From Blastocladiella emersonii ATCC 22665 (lineage: Eukaryota; Blastocladiomycota; Blastocladiomycetes; Blastocladiales; Blastocladiaceae): a stretch of 64,000 bases of DNA. Each line of letters begins with the position of its first letter. Position 1 is the first letter of the stretch. Below are positions 43,425 through 54,197 of this stretch, one piece after another. Under the pieces are notes generated by a model, which saw nothing but the letters and a program-made list of their open reading frames with translations, searched no databases and was not told the origin of the DNA. The stretch is taken from contig JANHCV010000006.1 in assembly GCA_025594325.1 (NCBI GenBank), positions 620,001 through 684,000 on the forward strand, written 5' to 3'. A program made the translations under genes and the position numbers.

Positions 43425-44981
43425 TTACTGCTGCGGGTAGTACCCGATCTGCTGCTGCTGGGCGGGCTGCGACGACGCTGGCGGCGGGTACATGCTCGAC
43501 TGGAACTGCTGCGGGGGCGGGGCGTAGGCCGCAGGCTGGCTGCTCGCGTACGCGCTGCTCGTGGACGGGTACGCCGCGCTGCTTGACGGGTACGCCGATG
43601 AAGCTGCGCCGCCGTAGCCCTGCTGCTGCTGCTGCTGCTGTTGCTGGAGATTCGCGTTGGCGTCGGCGTACGCGTACTGCTCCTTGATCTGCTGCTGCGA
43701 GTGCTGGTAGTATCCGGCGGGCGGGGCGGGCGCCGAGATCACGGGCTGCGTGACGGGGACCGCGTATGGCGCCGACGCGTACATCCCGCCGCCGCCGCCG
43801 ATCGACGAACCCGTGTACTGCTTCTGATTCGGGGACACGCCGTACCCGATGCTCCCGCTGCCCGTGTATGGGGAGGGGCCGGGCGGCGGCATCGCGTACA
43901 CGGACTGCGCGGGCGGGGCGGCCGACGGGTAGGCGATGGGCTGCGCGGGCGGGGCCGGCGGGGCCGGCGGGCGCATGGGCGCGAGCGGGACGTGGACCAC
44001 CTCCTCGGTCTCGATCTGGACGATCTTTCCGGCGTACCCGTCGCTGACGGCGGGGCGCGTCGAGGCGGCAGCGGAGGCGGCCGGGGCGGTCGAGGCCGCG
44101 GGGTAGTAGGGCGCCGGGTTGGACTGCGGGGCGGCGTAGACGGGCGCGGCGGGGGCCGGGGTGGGGGCCGGCGGCGCGGCGTAGTGCGGGTCGTAGCCCC
44201 CACCGCCGCCGCCGTTGTTGCCGTAGTTGGGCTTGGACTCGCCCCCACTACCGCCGCTCGAGCTCGAGCCGGAGCAGCAGCAGCAGCAAATGGACTTGAG
44301 CATGGACGTGAGGCAGCTCATAATCCCCGTGACGCACGAGCACGCCGAGCAGCATGCCATGCATCCGCACCACCAGCACGAGCAGCAGCACAGGCACGAG
44401 ATGACGAGGACGATGGCGGCGGCGGCCAGGATGAAGGTGCCCTTGTTGGCGTTGAACGAGTAAGAGACCCAGCCCCACGCCCCATCGACCTTACACTCGC
44501 CCTCGGCGTCGCCATCATCGAGCTCGCACCGGAGACCGAGCATGCACGGGTTGTTGGTGAGCTGCGACGCGGACCCGCCGGCGACGGCGCCCGTGACAGC
44601 GGCTGTGGCGTTGGCCGCGGACGTCGGCAACTTGCCGGGCGCGATCGCGTTCCCGCTCGGCGGCGGGTACAGCAGCGCGGCCGCGCACGAGTCGCCGCGC
44701 GGGACGCGGTTGAGGCACACGCCGGCGCCCGTGGTCGTCGAGCAGTAGGTGGTGGAGTTGAAGTCGGAGCACGCCTGCCCGGCCACCTGCACGTTGCACG
44801 ACCGCAGCGCACACACCTTGCCGGCGAGGTCGCAGAACTGGCCCGCGCCCGTGCACTGCGCGTTGGACGTGCACGACACGGCGAGGTTGGCGGATGCCGC
44901 GGCGACCGAGGCGGGCATGGTCGCGGCCACGACAGCCAGGACGGCGGCCGTGGCGGCGACGAGGTAGGAGAGGCCGCGCAT
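43425..44981 (-). CDS. Cys-rich type I membrane protein with Pro/Tyr/Gln-rich tail
   Basis: An intronless frame of 518 residues. A signal peptide (LSYLVAATAAVLAVVAATMP...SVAA) leads into a Cys-rich ectodomain (AVSCTSNAQCTGAGQFCD, ALRSCNVQVAGQACSDF, then NNPCMLGLRCELDDGDAEG). One TM segment (FILAAAAIVLVISCLCCCS) merges into a run of about 20 cysteines (CWWCGCMACCSACSC, then ICCCCC), an ideal palmitoylation platform. A long tail rich in Pro, Tyr, Ala and Gln follows, with a poly-Gln run encoded by CAG/CTG repeats near 43620. Same architecture as the genes at 50.9, 52.9 and 58.8 kb. It may be a surface sensor or wall-associated protein, but there is no catalytic domain and no family name I can support. 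Confidence 0.75.
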   Translation of the reverse strand: MRGLSYLVAATAAVLAVVAATMPASVAAASANLAVSCTSNAQCTGAGQFCDLAGKVCALRSCNVQVAGQACSDFNSTTYCSTTTGAGVCLNRVPRGDSCAAALLYPPPSGNAIAPGKLPTSAANATAAVTGAVAGGSASQLTNNPCMLGLRCELDDGDAEGECKVDGAWGWVSYSFNANKGTFILAAAAIVLVISCLCCCSCWWCGCMACCSACSCVTGIMSCLTSMLKSICCCCCSGSSSSGGSGGESKPNYGNNGGGGGGYDPHYAAPPAPTPAPAAPVYAAPQSNPAPYYPAASTAPAASAAASTRPAVSDGYAGKIVQIETEEVVHVPLAPMRPPAPPAPPAQPIAYPSAAPPAQSVYAMPPPGPSPYTGSGSIGYGVSPNQKQYTGSSIGGGGGMYASAPYAVPVTQPVISAPAPPAGYYQHSQQQIKEQYAYADANANLQQQQQQQQQGYGGAASSAYPSSSAAYPSTSSAYASSQPAAYAPPPQQFQSSMYPPPASSQPAQQQQIGYYPQQ

Positions 44982-45630
44982 CGTCGTCGGCTTCGATGCG
45001 GTGGAGGAGTTGATGCGTAGAGTTACGTTGCGTTGCGGGCGAGTCTAACTTTTCTCTCGAGTGGATTCGAGAGGGAGAGGGAGCGGGTCAGAGCGGTGGA
45101 GCAATGGGGGAGCGATGCGCCACGGCAGGCGGGCTGGTTCTCGGCGCGCCGAGCCTCTTCTCTCGCAACAGCCCTCTCGACGAGGAGCCCGAAACGTGCA
45201 ATGAAGACTTGAACTTGATGCAGCGAGCTCGGCCGAGTCGTCGGCGCAGAGGGGACGGCCGCTCAGGGTCGGGTCGGTGCCGGCTGCCCCGCGGCGCCAA
45301 GGCGGCCCGCGCTGTGGCGGAATCCGCTGCTGCGGCTCGCCGTGCCGGCCTTGCATGCACCTCATGCAGCCCTCCGGTGTCCCGTTCACACCGCTGTCCC
45401 CATTTGGGGCGACGTGAGGGATCCACAAGGACGCACGATCCCTCGCTGGCGACCATCGCGGTCGTCCTCTCGCTTCGCCGCGAGGTCCTCTTCAGGGAAC
45501 TTGAAAGCTCGTTTATGTCTAGCTTAGGAGTCGAGGACCGCGGGCGGGCTCGCGCCGGCGTGTATGAGGAGACGAAGAAGTTGGATGGATTGACCAAAAC
45601 CTGAGCAGACTCGGCCTCGCCGAGCCGGGT
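44982..45630. other. Intergenic, no supported gene
   Basis: A 166-codon plus-strand frame (45104-45604) crosses the region but shows no motif and looks like chance in GC-rich DNA. Presumed promoter of the upstream-facing membrane protein gene at 44981. Confidence 0.4.
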
Positions 45631-46536
45631 CTACTTGAACGGCGGCTGCTGGGCCGAGGCCGACTGCTGCTGCGGCGGCGGCGGCGGCGGCGGGTACATG
45701 CCACCCGGCTGCGGCGGGTACACGGGCGTCGAGGTCGGCGGATAGCTCGCACTCGCCGTCGGCGGACCCGAGTACGTCGGGTTGCCCTGCGCCGGCAATA
45801 AGTAGGCCGGTGTAGCTTGAGCCATCGGCGGGTAGCTGTTTTGGGCTGGCGTCGGGTACGCCGGCGCGCTCTGGACTGGCGGGTACGCCGGCGGCGGGCT
45901 CGACGGGTAGGATGCGATGGGCTGGCTCGTCGGCGGCGGATACGATGCGCTCGCCTCGGTCTGCGGCGGGTACGATGCACTGATCTGCGGCTGCGTCGGA
46001 TGCGACGCGCTAACCTGAGTCTGCGGGGGACACGTCGACGAAACGGGCGCACTCGAATCCGACGGCGGCGCGGTCAACGGATGCGTCTCGTTGGTTAACG
46101 GATGCGTCTTGGTCTTACTCGCTGCGCCTTCGCCACCACCACCGATCCCAAACGAGCTCAGCGTGTCGCCAAACATGCCGGCGCCCTTCTTGCACACAAA
46201 GTACACGCAGCAACAGCAGCACGCGATCAGGGCAGCGATGAAGATGAGTGAGCAGGCCCTTATTCTTCTGGATGAAGGTGCCGGCCGAGATGCACTTGCC
46301 GTCGTTGACGTCGCACACGAGCCCGTCGGCGCACGGGTTATCGTAGCGGATCGCCGAGATGTCCTTGGTACACGGTGCGCCCTCCTGCGCGGTTCGCGCC
46401 ACGCACTGGCCGTTGCGTGCCGCGTTGCAGTACGACGTCGCGTTGAACTTGGTGCACGACGTGTCGTCGTCGAGCCACGGGAAGACCGCGAGCTGGCAGG
46501 TGTTGCCCGCGGCGGCGCTGCAGAACTCGCCCTTGC
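45631..46536 (-). pseudogene. Cys-rich membrane protein paralogue, lacking exon 1 and frameshifted
   Basis: Starts after a GTGTAG acceptor with the family's exon 2 (GKGEFCSAAAGNTCQLAV, WLDDDTSCTKFNATSYCNA, TKDISAIRYDNPCADGLVCD, GKCISAGTFIQKNKG). Just before the TM segment the frame shifts (near 46245): the expected IFIAALIACCCCCVYFVCKK is readable only in the next frame, which then gives the Tyr/Pro/Ala-rich tail. No signal-peptide exon is found upstream; instead a plus-strand coding-like fragment begins at about 46.6 kb. Compared with the intact paralogue at 52.9 kb, this copy is therefore missing its secretion signal and its continuity. Pseudogene is the best call; the region is nevertheless well conserved, so the loss is recent. 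Confidence 0.7.
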
Positions 46537-46622
46537 CTACACGGCGGGCCGCTTAGGTTATCGCGTGGCCGCAAACGATCGGCGCGACGGGTGTACGCGC
46601 TCAACCTGCTGGGCCGCCGCGC

Positions 46623-47072
46623 TTCCTCGTCTTCGTCATCCGCGTGCCTGCCGCCGCGGCGGCCAAGCTCAAGCGTATGCTCAACGGTCCTGCGTCGGGC
46701 CCGCGCAGCCTGCAGCTCGCCGGGATCGAGCCGCTGACGCTCGACGACGTGGTGCGCCCGCTATCCCCGTCGCTCCTTTCGCCGCCACCACCGCCGCAAC
46801 CCGCGCTCACGCGGACGCGCTCGCACACCTCGGCCGCCTCGGAACCTATCTCACCCGCGTCGCTCCTGTTCCGCGACATTGAGCGGTCCTCGATCGCGCA
46901 CCTCGGCGACGGAGAAGGCGCCCACGCACTGCCGCCCCCGCCCCCACCGCAGGCGCTCGCGCGATGCCTGTCGTCGCCCGAGCTTGAGATTCCGCTCCCG
47001 TCCGAGACCGCGCGGAACGCGCACCCCGCCGTCCCCGCCGCGCGTTCCGCGATACCCGGAGCGCCGGGTTGA
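46623..47072 (+). pseudogene. Coding-like fragment, possible 3' end of an unknown gene
   Basis: An open plus-strand frame without an ATG near its start reads FLVFVIRVPAAAAAKLKRML, then LAGIEPLTLDDVVRPLSP, LLFRDIERSSIAHLGDGEG and poly-Pro stretches to a TGA at 47072. Third-position GC and residue composition look like real coding DNA. There is no start, signal or domain I recognise. It sits where exon 1 of the neighbouring membrane-protein paralogue should be, suggesting a rearrangement joined two truncated genes. Confidence 0.35.
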
Positions 47073-47855
47073 TGCTGAACCAACCGCACAACACAGTTGC
47101 CACTGACCATGCCCACGACCGAAGTTGGCCCTTTGAGGTCTCGGCTGCTCAAACTTAAGTGTAGAGGAAGCGAACTGAACGCTGCCCCGGGCCCGCGTGT
47201 TCCTGCCCTGGATCCCGCCGCTCAATCTACACGGGGTTGTTCGACGCCCGGATCCCCTCTGCCAAGACACCTCTTGCGCGTTGCGTGGAGCTGTGTAAGA
47301 CGCGTTGGTCACGCGCACGTGATTTGATCAGCGCGTTCGACGCAGCCATCTCGCGCAACGATCGATTCGCTGCCGCTGAAGCGAGCCTGCCCGTTACTCC
47401 CACCTCAAGGACCTCGGGCTAGACCTCAATCAAAGGTTTGGGAATCGACGCACGCGTCGACGTTCAAGGTCGCGAGGCGAAAACGGACGCTAAACTCGCG
47501 CCAACGCAAGGCGGTAGCGAAACATCGCGACACGAAGCTCTCGGCTCGAGATCAATTCGAATGAATGAACAAGGGCGCAGTGCCGCACACGAACTTGAAC
47601 ATGGCCGAGTTCCAGATCGCCGCTGTGATTCTGGGCGAGGTCGAACCTCTCAGCCGCGTTCTCATCCATCAACTCCAGCACATCCGCGAGAGAAACGAGA
47701 TGAAGAAGGCTCAACCGCAGCTTTATTACCGACAAGCGGCGATAGACGACAGGAGCGAGGGCGAAAGGGCGAGAGAACAACGAGGAGGGAGGGAGAATTG
47801 ACAAATGAATGACGGGAGGAAGAGCAAAGGGAGCGACCGGACGGTCGCGAGGGGC
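47073..47855. other. Intergenic, no supported gene
   Basis: Codon structure fades after the TGA at 47072. Nothing recognisable up to the stop of the Tyr/Gly/Asp repeat gene. Confidence 0.4.
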
Positions 47856-48203
47856 TTAGCAGCAGCCGTCGCCGTAGTAGCCCGAGTCGTAGCTGCCGTA
47901 CGAATCGTCGCCGTAGTAGCCGGAGTCGTAGCCACCGTAGCCCGAGTCATCGCCGTAGTACCCGGAATCGTAGCCCTTTGAGTCGTCGCCGTAGTAGCCC
48001 GAGTCGTAGCCGCCGTACGAATCGTCGCCGTAGTAGCCCGAGTCGTAGCCGCCGTACGAATCGTCGCCGTAGTAGCCCGAGTCGTAGCTGCCGTACGAGT
48101 CGTCGCCGTAGTACCCGGAGTCGTAGGAGCCGTACGAGTCGTCACCGTAGTAGCCCGAGTCGTAGCTGCCGTACGAGTCGTCGCCGTAGCCGTAGCCGGT
48201 CAT
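47856..48203 (-). CDS. Tyr/Gly/Asp/Ser tandem-repeat protein
   Basis: From the ATG at 48203 a 115-residue protein consists almost wholly of a 13-residue unit, SYDSGYYGDDSYG with small variations, repeated about eight times and ending GDGCC. The DNA repeats as 39-base units, so recent unit duplication is clear. There is no signal peptide. Low-complexity Tyr/Gly-rich acidic proteins of this type can form condensates or structural deposits; annexin XI-like and calcium-binding Gly/Tyr repeats are other analogies, none provable here. The C-terminal CC could be prenylated or palmitoylated. A TATA-like box (48349-48358) lies 146 bases upstream, fitting a highly expressed gene. Confidence 0.65.
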   Translation of the reverse strand: MTGYGYGDDSYGSYDSGYYGDDSYGSYDSGYYGDDSYGSYDSGYYGDDSYGGYDSGYYGDDSYGGYDSGYYGDDSKGYDSGYYGDDSGYGGYDSGYYGDDSYGSYDSGYYGDGCC

Positions 48204-49221
48204 GGTGAAGTTGGGGTGGGTGGGTGGCGAGGAGGGGTGGGGTGGCTGTGCGACCGAAGGCGCAGGCGGAGGTGTGCAAGAATGCAAGGGGAGAGAGGAC
48301 TGGGTGCTCGCTGTCGAATCAAGACGGAGGGATGCGGGGCGGCGGCCAGTATTTATCGGCGGGCCGGGTCGAGAGCGGGGAGCGTGAGGGCCGAGGCGCC
48401 CGCAGTGAGCGTCGGCACTCGCACAGCTCGGGATTCAGCGAGGAAGGCAGCGAGAAGGACGCAGAGCGCGACGAGAGGCAAGCGCGAAGATCCACTTCTG
48501 CAGCCACGGCGAGCGGCCACGGTGCGCAGCTTGCCTCCCTTGCCGATCAAGGACGGATCACGCCGGCGTCGCGATGATGGAAGGGACGCGCCGCGAAAGG
48601 ATCTAACCGGCAGCTCCGGTTCCGGTGCGGCAGCAGCGTGATTCCGATCGCGGCCATGCGCGCAGCTTGGCTCCCTCGCCATCCGGCGCCTAGCTCTGTG
48701 TACCAGCTGGCGTATGGAGCTAGACGCCACCTTCCCGAAGGGTCGGCAGGGACACGTGGCGCGATCTCGAGGCCAGCTCCAATCGCTGCGCGAGATCCAG
48801 TCGCACGTCATCGAGGAGCCTACGCGACGGCAGGGTCCAGTTTCGCGGAGCTACGCGTGCCCGCTGCAGCGCGCTGCTCGTTGCATCCAGTTGCCCTCCA
48901 TTTGCTTGCATCCGCGTCGGCAGGGACGCGTGGGGTGGGAAGGGAGAGCGTGAGCGAAGCGGCCCGTTGGGGAAGTGTCTCGCGGCTCGCGTTTCAGCCG
49001 CGGGCGCCCGTCACGCCACTTCGCGACGCGTCTCCGCCCGCGCGAGGGGCGGCCGAGAGACGCGAGGTACTTCGCGATCGCGGAGAACGGGCGAGAGGGT
49101 CAAGTTGAAAGCAAAACTAAGGATATAGTACACTAGGTTCAAACGATACAAATACTTACACGGCCGAAACCCACTTGACTCGGAGCGCACACACGCGCTC
49201 CCACCCTTCTTCTCCTCCCCC
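48204..49221. other. Intergenic, no supported gene
   Basis: About 1 kb holding the promoter of the repeat protein and the 3' flank of the next gene, with a CGACGCGTCTCC motif near 49026 and an AT-rich GGATATAGTA near 49121. No coding region is supported. Confidence 0.4.
48349..48358 (-). promoter_or_regulatory. TATA-like box upstream of the Tyr/Gly repeat gene
   Basis: Reads GATAAATACT on the minus strand in otherwise GC-rich DNA, about 146 bases before the ATG at 48203. Confidence 0.4.
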
Positions 49222-50367
49222 TCAGATCAGCGCCGCCACGGCCGCGAACACGGCATCGGGGGCGGGCGCGATCAGGGGCATCTCGAAGCGGTCGAAAAAC
49301 TCGACCGCCTTGGCCACGTTCATGGCGTACGACCCCTTGACGGTCGACACCTCGGCCGCGTACAGCGTCGCCAGCGCGGGCGCGACGAGCGGCACCATTC
49401 GGGGCGTAAACTGGGCCGACGCCGCGGCCACCATCTTGTTCTCCATGAGCATTTTGATGCCCTTGGTCTTGCCGCACACGTTGTTGAGCGCGAGGATGCG
49501 CTTCAACGCGCGGCGCTCGTGCGGCGTTATCGTGAACTCCTTGTCGGCGTCAATGAACTCGAGCGCGAGGCTGATCGCATTGAGCGTCGAAAAGTCCGAG
49601 TTGGAGCGGAGGCAGTGCTATTGACGCGCGCATATCGAGCGTTAGCGGGCGGGCTTTCGATGCAGGCAACGAGGTGAGGCGAGAGCAACGTACCTCGGCG
49701 ACACGGATCCACATCTGGACCACCGCATCGGCCAGCGACGCGGCGCCCTTGATCGACATCTTGACCAGGTTGTAGATGTTGTTGCGCACCGCGGCCTTGT
49801 TGATTTCCCCGAGCGCCTTGGCCACCGCGGACCCGAGCACCTTGGGGTCGGCCGAACCGTCGCCACGAGCGGCCGCGCGGACATTGTCGACTGTCTTGAC
49901 GAGGTCGGGTACGGCGAGCGCGGTCAGAGTCTTGGCGAGGTCGCGCGACGCGGTCTCGAGCACGATGCGGGCGGCCGTGGCGCCAGTCGACGCGTCGCCC
50001 TGGTCGATGCCGTCGGCGCGCGTGACGATGCCCGCCACCTTGTTGAAGGCGACGCGAGCGACGCGGCGCAGCTTCGATTCGTTGGGTGTCTTGAGCGGCT
50101 TGGCCTTCTTGCTGGCCGAGGCCGAGGTGATGGGGGCCGAGACCTTGACAGCGGCGGCGGTGTCGATCTCGATCTCGATCTTGATGTGCAGCTGCTGCTC
50201 GGGGACCGTGACGCACCAACGTCGCAGGCGCTCGCGCCGTTGGCACCGCCGCACGGAGCGTTGGGCTTGGCCTCAGCGGCCACCGTGCTGAGCAGGGCCA
50301 CGGCCGCAATGGCCGCCGCCAGCACTACGGGGAAACGAGGAAGCTTGATTGCGAGGGAGACGTTCAC
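49222..50367 (-). CDS. Secreted protein of unknown function, shares signal exon with membrane-protein family
   Basis: The N-terminus (LPRFPVVLAAAIAAVALLST, then EAKPNAPCGGANGASAC) is the same signal-peptide exon as in the genes at 51.9 and 53.9 kb. The rest differs: QLHIKIEIEID, a Lys-rich linker, then a helical region (ESKLRRVARVAFNKVAGIV, IVLETASRDLAKTLTALAVP, LVKMSIKGAASLADAVVQMW). A 76-base intron (49618-49693, GTACGT...ATAG) joins to CLRSNSDFSTLNAISLALEF and a C-terminus ending AVFAAVAALI. Between the signal exon and QLHIKI (about 50,215) the frame changes with no room for a normal intron (only about 23 bases), so there is either a frameshift or an error. No family is recognised. Alternatively the real gene starts downstream and the signal exon is a relic. 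Confidence 0.5.
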
Positions 50368-50851
50368 GCGCTCAGTGGATCGATGAGAGTTGCTTAGTTG
50401 ATGTGTAACTGCGGTAAAAGGGAGAGACTGTGGAGGGACCGGCGAGTTTGCACAAAGGGCGGTGGCCAGCGAACTTCAGTCGCAGGCGAACTGTGAGCTC
50501 GGTTGACAACCTTTTCAAAGTTGTGCGGCGCGTTCAATACCGTTGACTGTATTTGACATAGCTCTAACTGCCTCGCGATCGGCGCTGGACAGACGCGTCT
50601 TACGCCAGACACGCTCTGATGGCATGACTGATGCGACATGAGTGATCAAAACCTGATGCGAGACGCGTGGCCGACGTCGACGTCGACGTGATCCACAGCC
50701 TCTCACGACTGCTGTTTGCGACGTTGACGTTCGTAGCGGTCGCGCTTATGAAAGTAATTGTATGCGTGTATATCTGAGTGAGTGTGCACAAATGGCGAGT
50801 GGTCGGTGGGAAGTGGGAGAGCGAGATCAGGTCCGCTTGAACGTGTTGCAT

Positions 50852-51881
50852 TCACGAGCGAGAGTACGACAGGTACTCGTTCTGCTGATCCTGAGGCGGG
50901 GTCGTGTTCGTGTTGGACGCGAACTCCTGGTCGCCCTGCGGCTCGTACTGCGGCCCCGAGTACTGCGGGTACTGCGTTGGCGGGTCCTGGTACGCCTGCT
51001 GCCCGTAGCTAAACTGCTGTGCGAGCTGGCCGTACGGCTCGTACGACGCGTCCAGCTGCGGCTCAGCGCGGTAAAAGTCGGACATGGAGTAGGCCTGAGC
51101 CGGCGCCTCCGGGTACTGCACGTCCTGCGGCGGCGGGTACGACGGCGAACCGGGCGCCATCACGTACGAGTTGATGCTGATGCTCGAGTGCGACGAGCCG
51201 TGCTTGCCCTTCTTCTTCTTTTTCTTGTGCTTGAGCTTGTGCGACCCAACCACGGCCGCCGCGGCTCCCGCGCCCGCGACGCCGACGGCCGCGGCACCAG
51301 CACCCAGTCCGAACTTGCCAAGCGCGCCCGTGCCCTTTTTGCACACGAAGCAGACGCAGCAGCATGCGCACGCGATCACGGCGACGACTCCGACGAGAAT
51401 GCCGATGAACACACCCCTGTTATTCTGGATAAAGGTGCCCGTCGAGATACACTTGCCCTGGTTGACGTCGCACACGAACCCGTTCGCGCACGGGTTGTCG
51501 TAGCGGATGGCCGCGGTGTCCTTGGTGCATTTCGCGCCCTCGAGCGCCGTGCGCGGGACACACTGCCCGTTGCGTGCCGCGTTACAGTACGAGGTCGCGT
51601 TGAACTTGATGCACGAAGTGTCGTCGTCGAGCCACGAGCAGACCGCGAGCTGACAGGTGTTGGTCGCGCGGTTGCAGACCTCGCCCTTGCCTGTATGCAT
51701 GCGTCAGACATCGCTGATACTGTTTAAGCAGCGAATTCCGCAGCAGCGTACCGGAGTTGCAGTTCTTGCTGCCGAGAGCACCACCGCACGGAGCGTTGGG
51801 CTTGGCCTCGACCACGGTGGCGGTGAAGGCCATGGCCGCGATGGCCGTGGCCATCATGACGACAAGGCGGGGAAGTCGCAT
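50852..51881 (-). CDS. Cys-rich type I membrane protein, Lys-rich and Tyr/Pro/Gln tail
   Basis: Two exons, 51752-51881 and 50852-51690; intron 51691-51750 (GTACGC...ACAG). The product has 322 residues; an in-frame ATG at 51896 would add five. Exon 1 is the signal peptide (VVMMATAIAAMAFTATVVEA) plus KPNAPCGGALGSKNCNSG. Exon 2 holds the Cys-rich ectodomain (GKGEVCNRATNTCQLAVCSW, DDTSCIKFNATSYCNAARNG, YDNPCANGFVCDVNQGKC), TM segment GVFIGILVGVVAVIACACC running into CVCFVCKKG, a KLKHKKKKKKGKHG basic patch and a tail rich in YPQY/QYEP. Close paralogue of the 52.9 kb gene. The conserved DxxS/T, CxxG spacing and 12 or so cysteines imply a disulfide-rich extracellular domain. Ligand and function unknown. 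Confidence 0.78.
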
Positions 51882-51896
51882 GGCGGTAAGTCTCAC

Positions 51897-52877
51897 CCGC
51901 GCTCAGTGATGGCTGATGATACGGTTTAATGCGGTTCGAGGGCGAGTGCATGGATGAGGTAGGAAAGTGCGGGCGGGCCGGAAACTTGTCGGCACGCAGG
52001 CAGAATGACCATTGAAGGTCGGCGGCCCCTGGATCAGTCTTCTCTTCTCGAAGTGTCACCTTCGTTCGGTTTCCTCATCACCCTTCATGTATGCACCCTG
52101 AACTAGCATATCTTTCTTGTGAAGGATGACGCCGTCAACCTCACCGTTCGAATTGAGCTTGAGCGCGCTTTTCATTCGGGCACGATGGCCGTCTCGGTGG
52201 ATGGCGCGGCCGCGATGACTGCAGCAGGGCGAGGAAGACTCATGTCGCACGACTTTTTCCATACAATCAGCTTGAAGAAACCCTATTTGAGTCTAGCGGA
52301 AGGTGAAGTGCAAGCGGAGCGGGCGAGAGCGACCGCGTCGTGGCAAAGGTTCGCGGACAGCAGCAGCTCGCGGTTTGTTCGCAACTTCGCCGACCACGCG
52401 CCAGCGCGAGTTGACTGTCTTCGTGAAGATTCGTGGCGCCTAATTTTCCGCACCGAACCTTTCTGCCGACCTTGGCCAAGGTTCAAAACTGCCTCAGGAA
52501 AGGCGCGAGACAAACGCGTCTCGCACACGTCACGGGATTCAGGCGTGACCGGCGCGAGACGCGGCCATCTCCGCCGTGGTTCCTTTCGCCGTCGGCCAGG
52601 TGTGCTTCGTGCACTTTTAGTCGCGAGTTGTCAGTGTTTTGCATGGTAGCACGTTCGGGGGCGCGACCTTCGTCCGTGAACATCTCTCGCCCACAATCCA
52701 GTGTCGCTCTCACACTCCAATCTTGTCGAGACCAGGGGTTCTGTCGAGACTCTGTATCTGTGTATATCTTGGTGGTGGTACAACGACAACGAGCAGCCGC
52801 CCGGCACACGGAGGGAAAGGAAAGGAGGGGTACATCAAAAACCGGCGGCTCGCTCACTCTTCTTACGCGCCGGCTCC
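51897..52877. other. Intergenic, no supported gene
   Basis: Roughly 1 kb with promoter of the 51.9 kb gene and 3' flank of the 52.9 kb gene. An ACGCGTCTCGCAC motif lies near 52510. No coding region is supported. Confidence 0.4.
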
Positions 52878-53942
52878 CTACTGCGGGGGATACGCCGGGT
52901 ACGCGCCCTGCTGCTGCTGGGGCGGGTATGCCGGACCCTGCTGCTGCGGCGGGTACGCGGGGCCCGAGGTCGGCGGGTAGGCGGGGCCGGACGCGGGCGG
53001 GTAGGCGGGCCCGCCCTGCTGGTACTGCGCGCCCTGCGGCGGGGGCGGGTACTGCGGGCCCGAGTTCTGCTGGTACTGCATGGGCGCCTGCTGCTGGTAG
53101 GGCTGCTGCTGGTACTGCGACTGCTGGCCGTAGGGCGCGTACGCGTCCTGCTGGGGCGGGTACGCGGGCGCCGAGCCGTTGTTGTTGTTGTTGGGCGGGT
53201 ACTGGGCACCCTGCGGCGGTTGGTACTGGGCACCCTGCGGGGGCGGGTACGTGGGGCCCGAGGCGGGGGTGGTGGAGGCGGCGTTAGCCATCGGGTGCGA
53301 CTCGTTCTTGTGCGAGGACGACGCCGCGGCGGCAGCGCCCGCAGCCGCCGCGCCGGCACCGAGCCCGAGCTTGCCGAGGATCCCGACGCCCTTCTTGCAC
53401 ACGAAGCAGACACAGCAGCACGCGCAGACGACGAGGGCGACGGCGGCGACGAGGATGCCGATGAACAGGCCCTTGTTCTTCTGGATGAAGGTGCCGGCCG
53501 AGATGCACTTGCCGTCGTTGACGTCGCATACGAGCCCGTCGGCGCACGGGTTGTCGTAGCGGATCGCCGAAATGTCCTTGGTGCAGGTGGTGCCCTCCTG
53601 CGCGGTGCGCAGCACGCACTGGCCGTTGCGCGCCGCGTTGCAGTACGAGGTCTGGTTGAACTTGAGGCACGACGTGTCGTCGTCGAGCCACGAGCAGACG
53701 GCCAGCTGGCAGGCGTTGCCCGCGGCGGCGCTGCAGAACTCGCCCTTGCCTGTGGAGATGGCGGTAAGTCAGTACCGAGCACGTTCACATTCCAGATCAC
53801 CGAGTGGCATACCGGCGTTGCAAGCGAGGTTGCCGAGGGCACCGCTGCACGGGGCGTTGGGCTTCGCCTCGGCGGCGGTGGCGAGCAGGGCCACGGCCGC
53901 GACGGCGGCTGCCAGCACGGCAGAGAGGCGGGGGAGCTGCAT
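52878..53942 (-). CDS. Cys-rich type I membrane protein, Tyr/Pro/Gln-rich tail
   Basis: Two exons, 53813-53942 and 52878-53749; intron 53750-53812 (GTATGC...ACAG). Exon 1 is exactly 130 bases, the same as the paralogue at 51.9 kb. The 333-residue product has a signal peptide (LSAVLAAAVAAVALLATAAEA), KPNAPCSGALGNLACNAG, the conserved ectodomain (GEFCSAAAGNACQLAVCSWL, SYCNAARNGQCVLRTAQEG, DNPCADGLVCDVNDGKC), TM segment LFIGILVAAVALVVCACC with CVCFVCKKG, and a long repetitive tail (YPPQQQGPAYPP, YQPPQGAQYPP and related) ending YPPQ-TAG. It is the best-preserved member and a good template for judging the broken copy at 45.6 kb. Annexin/synaptic-type YPPx tails often bind WW or ALG-2-like partners; that is analogy only. 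Confidence 0.8.
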
Positions 53943-54197
53943 GGCGACGGCAAGTCTGGCTTGTGGTTGTTGATACGTTGCAAGAGCGAGGGCGTGAGGA
54001 GCGCGGGAGAGAGGATCGACGACGAGTTGGCGAGCAAGCCAGGCAGGCCAGCCATCGAAGCCGGGGCGGCGCCTCTTCAGGGCTTCTCGAAGTGTGGCGC
54101 TCCCGCCTTGGCGACCACGACGCGGCCCACGCTGTGCTGCTCTCGTCAGCGTCGGCGCGCTCGCCCGCTCCGATGCTCCCGACCGACCCCAACTTCG

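Noticed and set aside
46091-46882. 263-codon plus-strand frame across the broken paralogue
   Set aside because: Overlaps the conserved Cys-rich exon on the other strand and has no motif of its own; only its distal part after 46623 looks coding, in a different frame.
47870-48200. CRISPR-like array of regular repeats
   Set aside because: The 39-base units are contiguous coding repeats without unique spacers, in a eukaryotic gene.
50190-50240. A 23-base intron in the secreted-protein gene
   Set aside because: All other introns here are 50 bases or longer; a frameshift or annotation break is more plausible.
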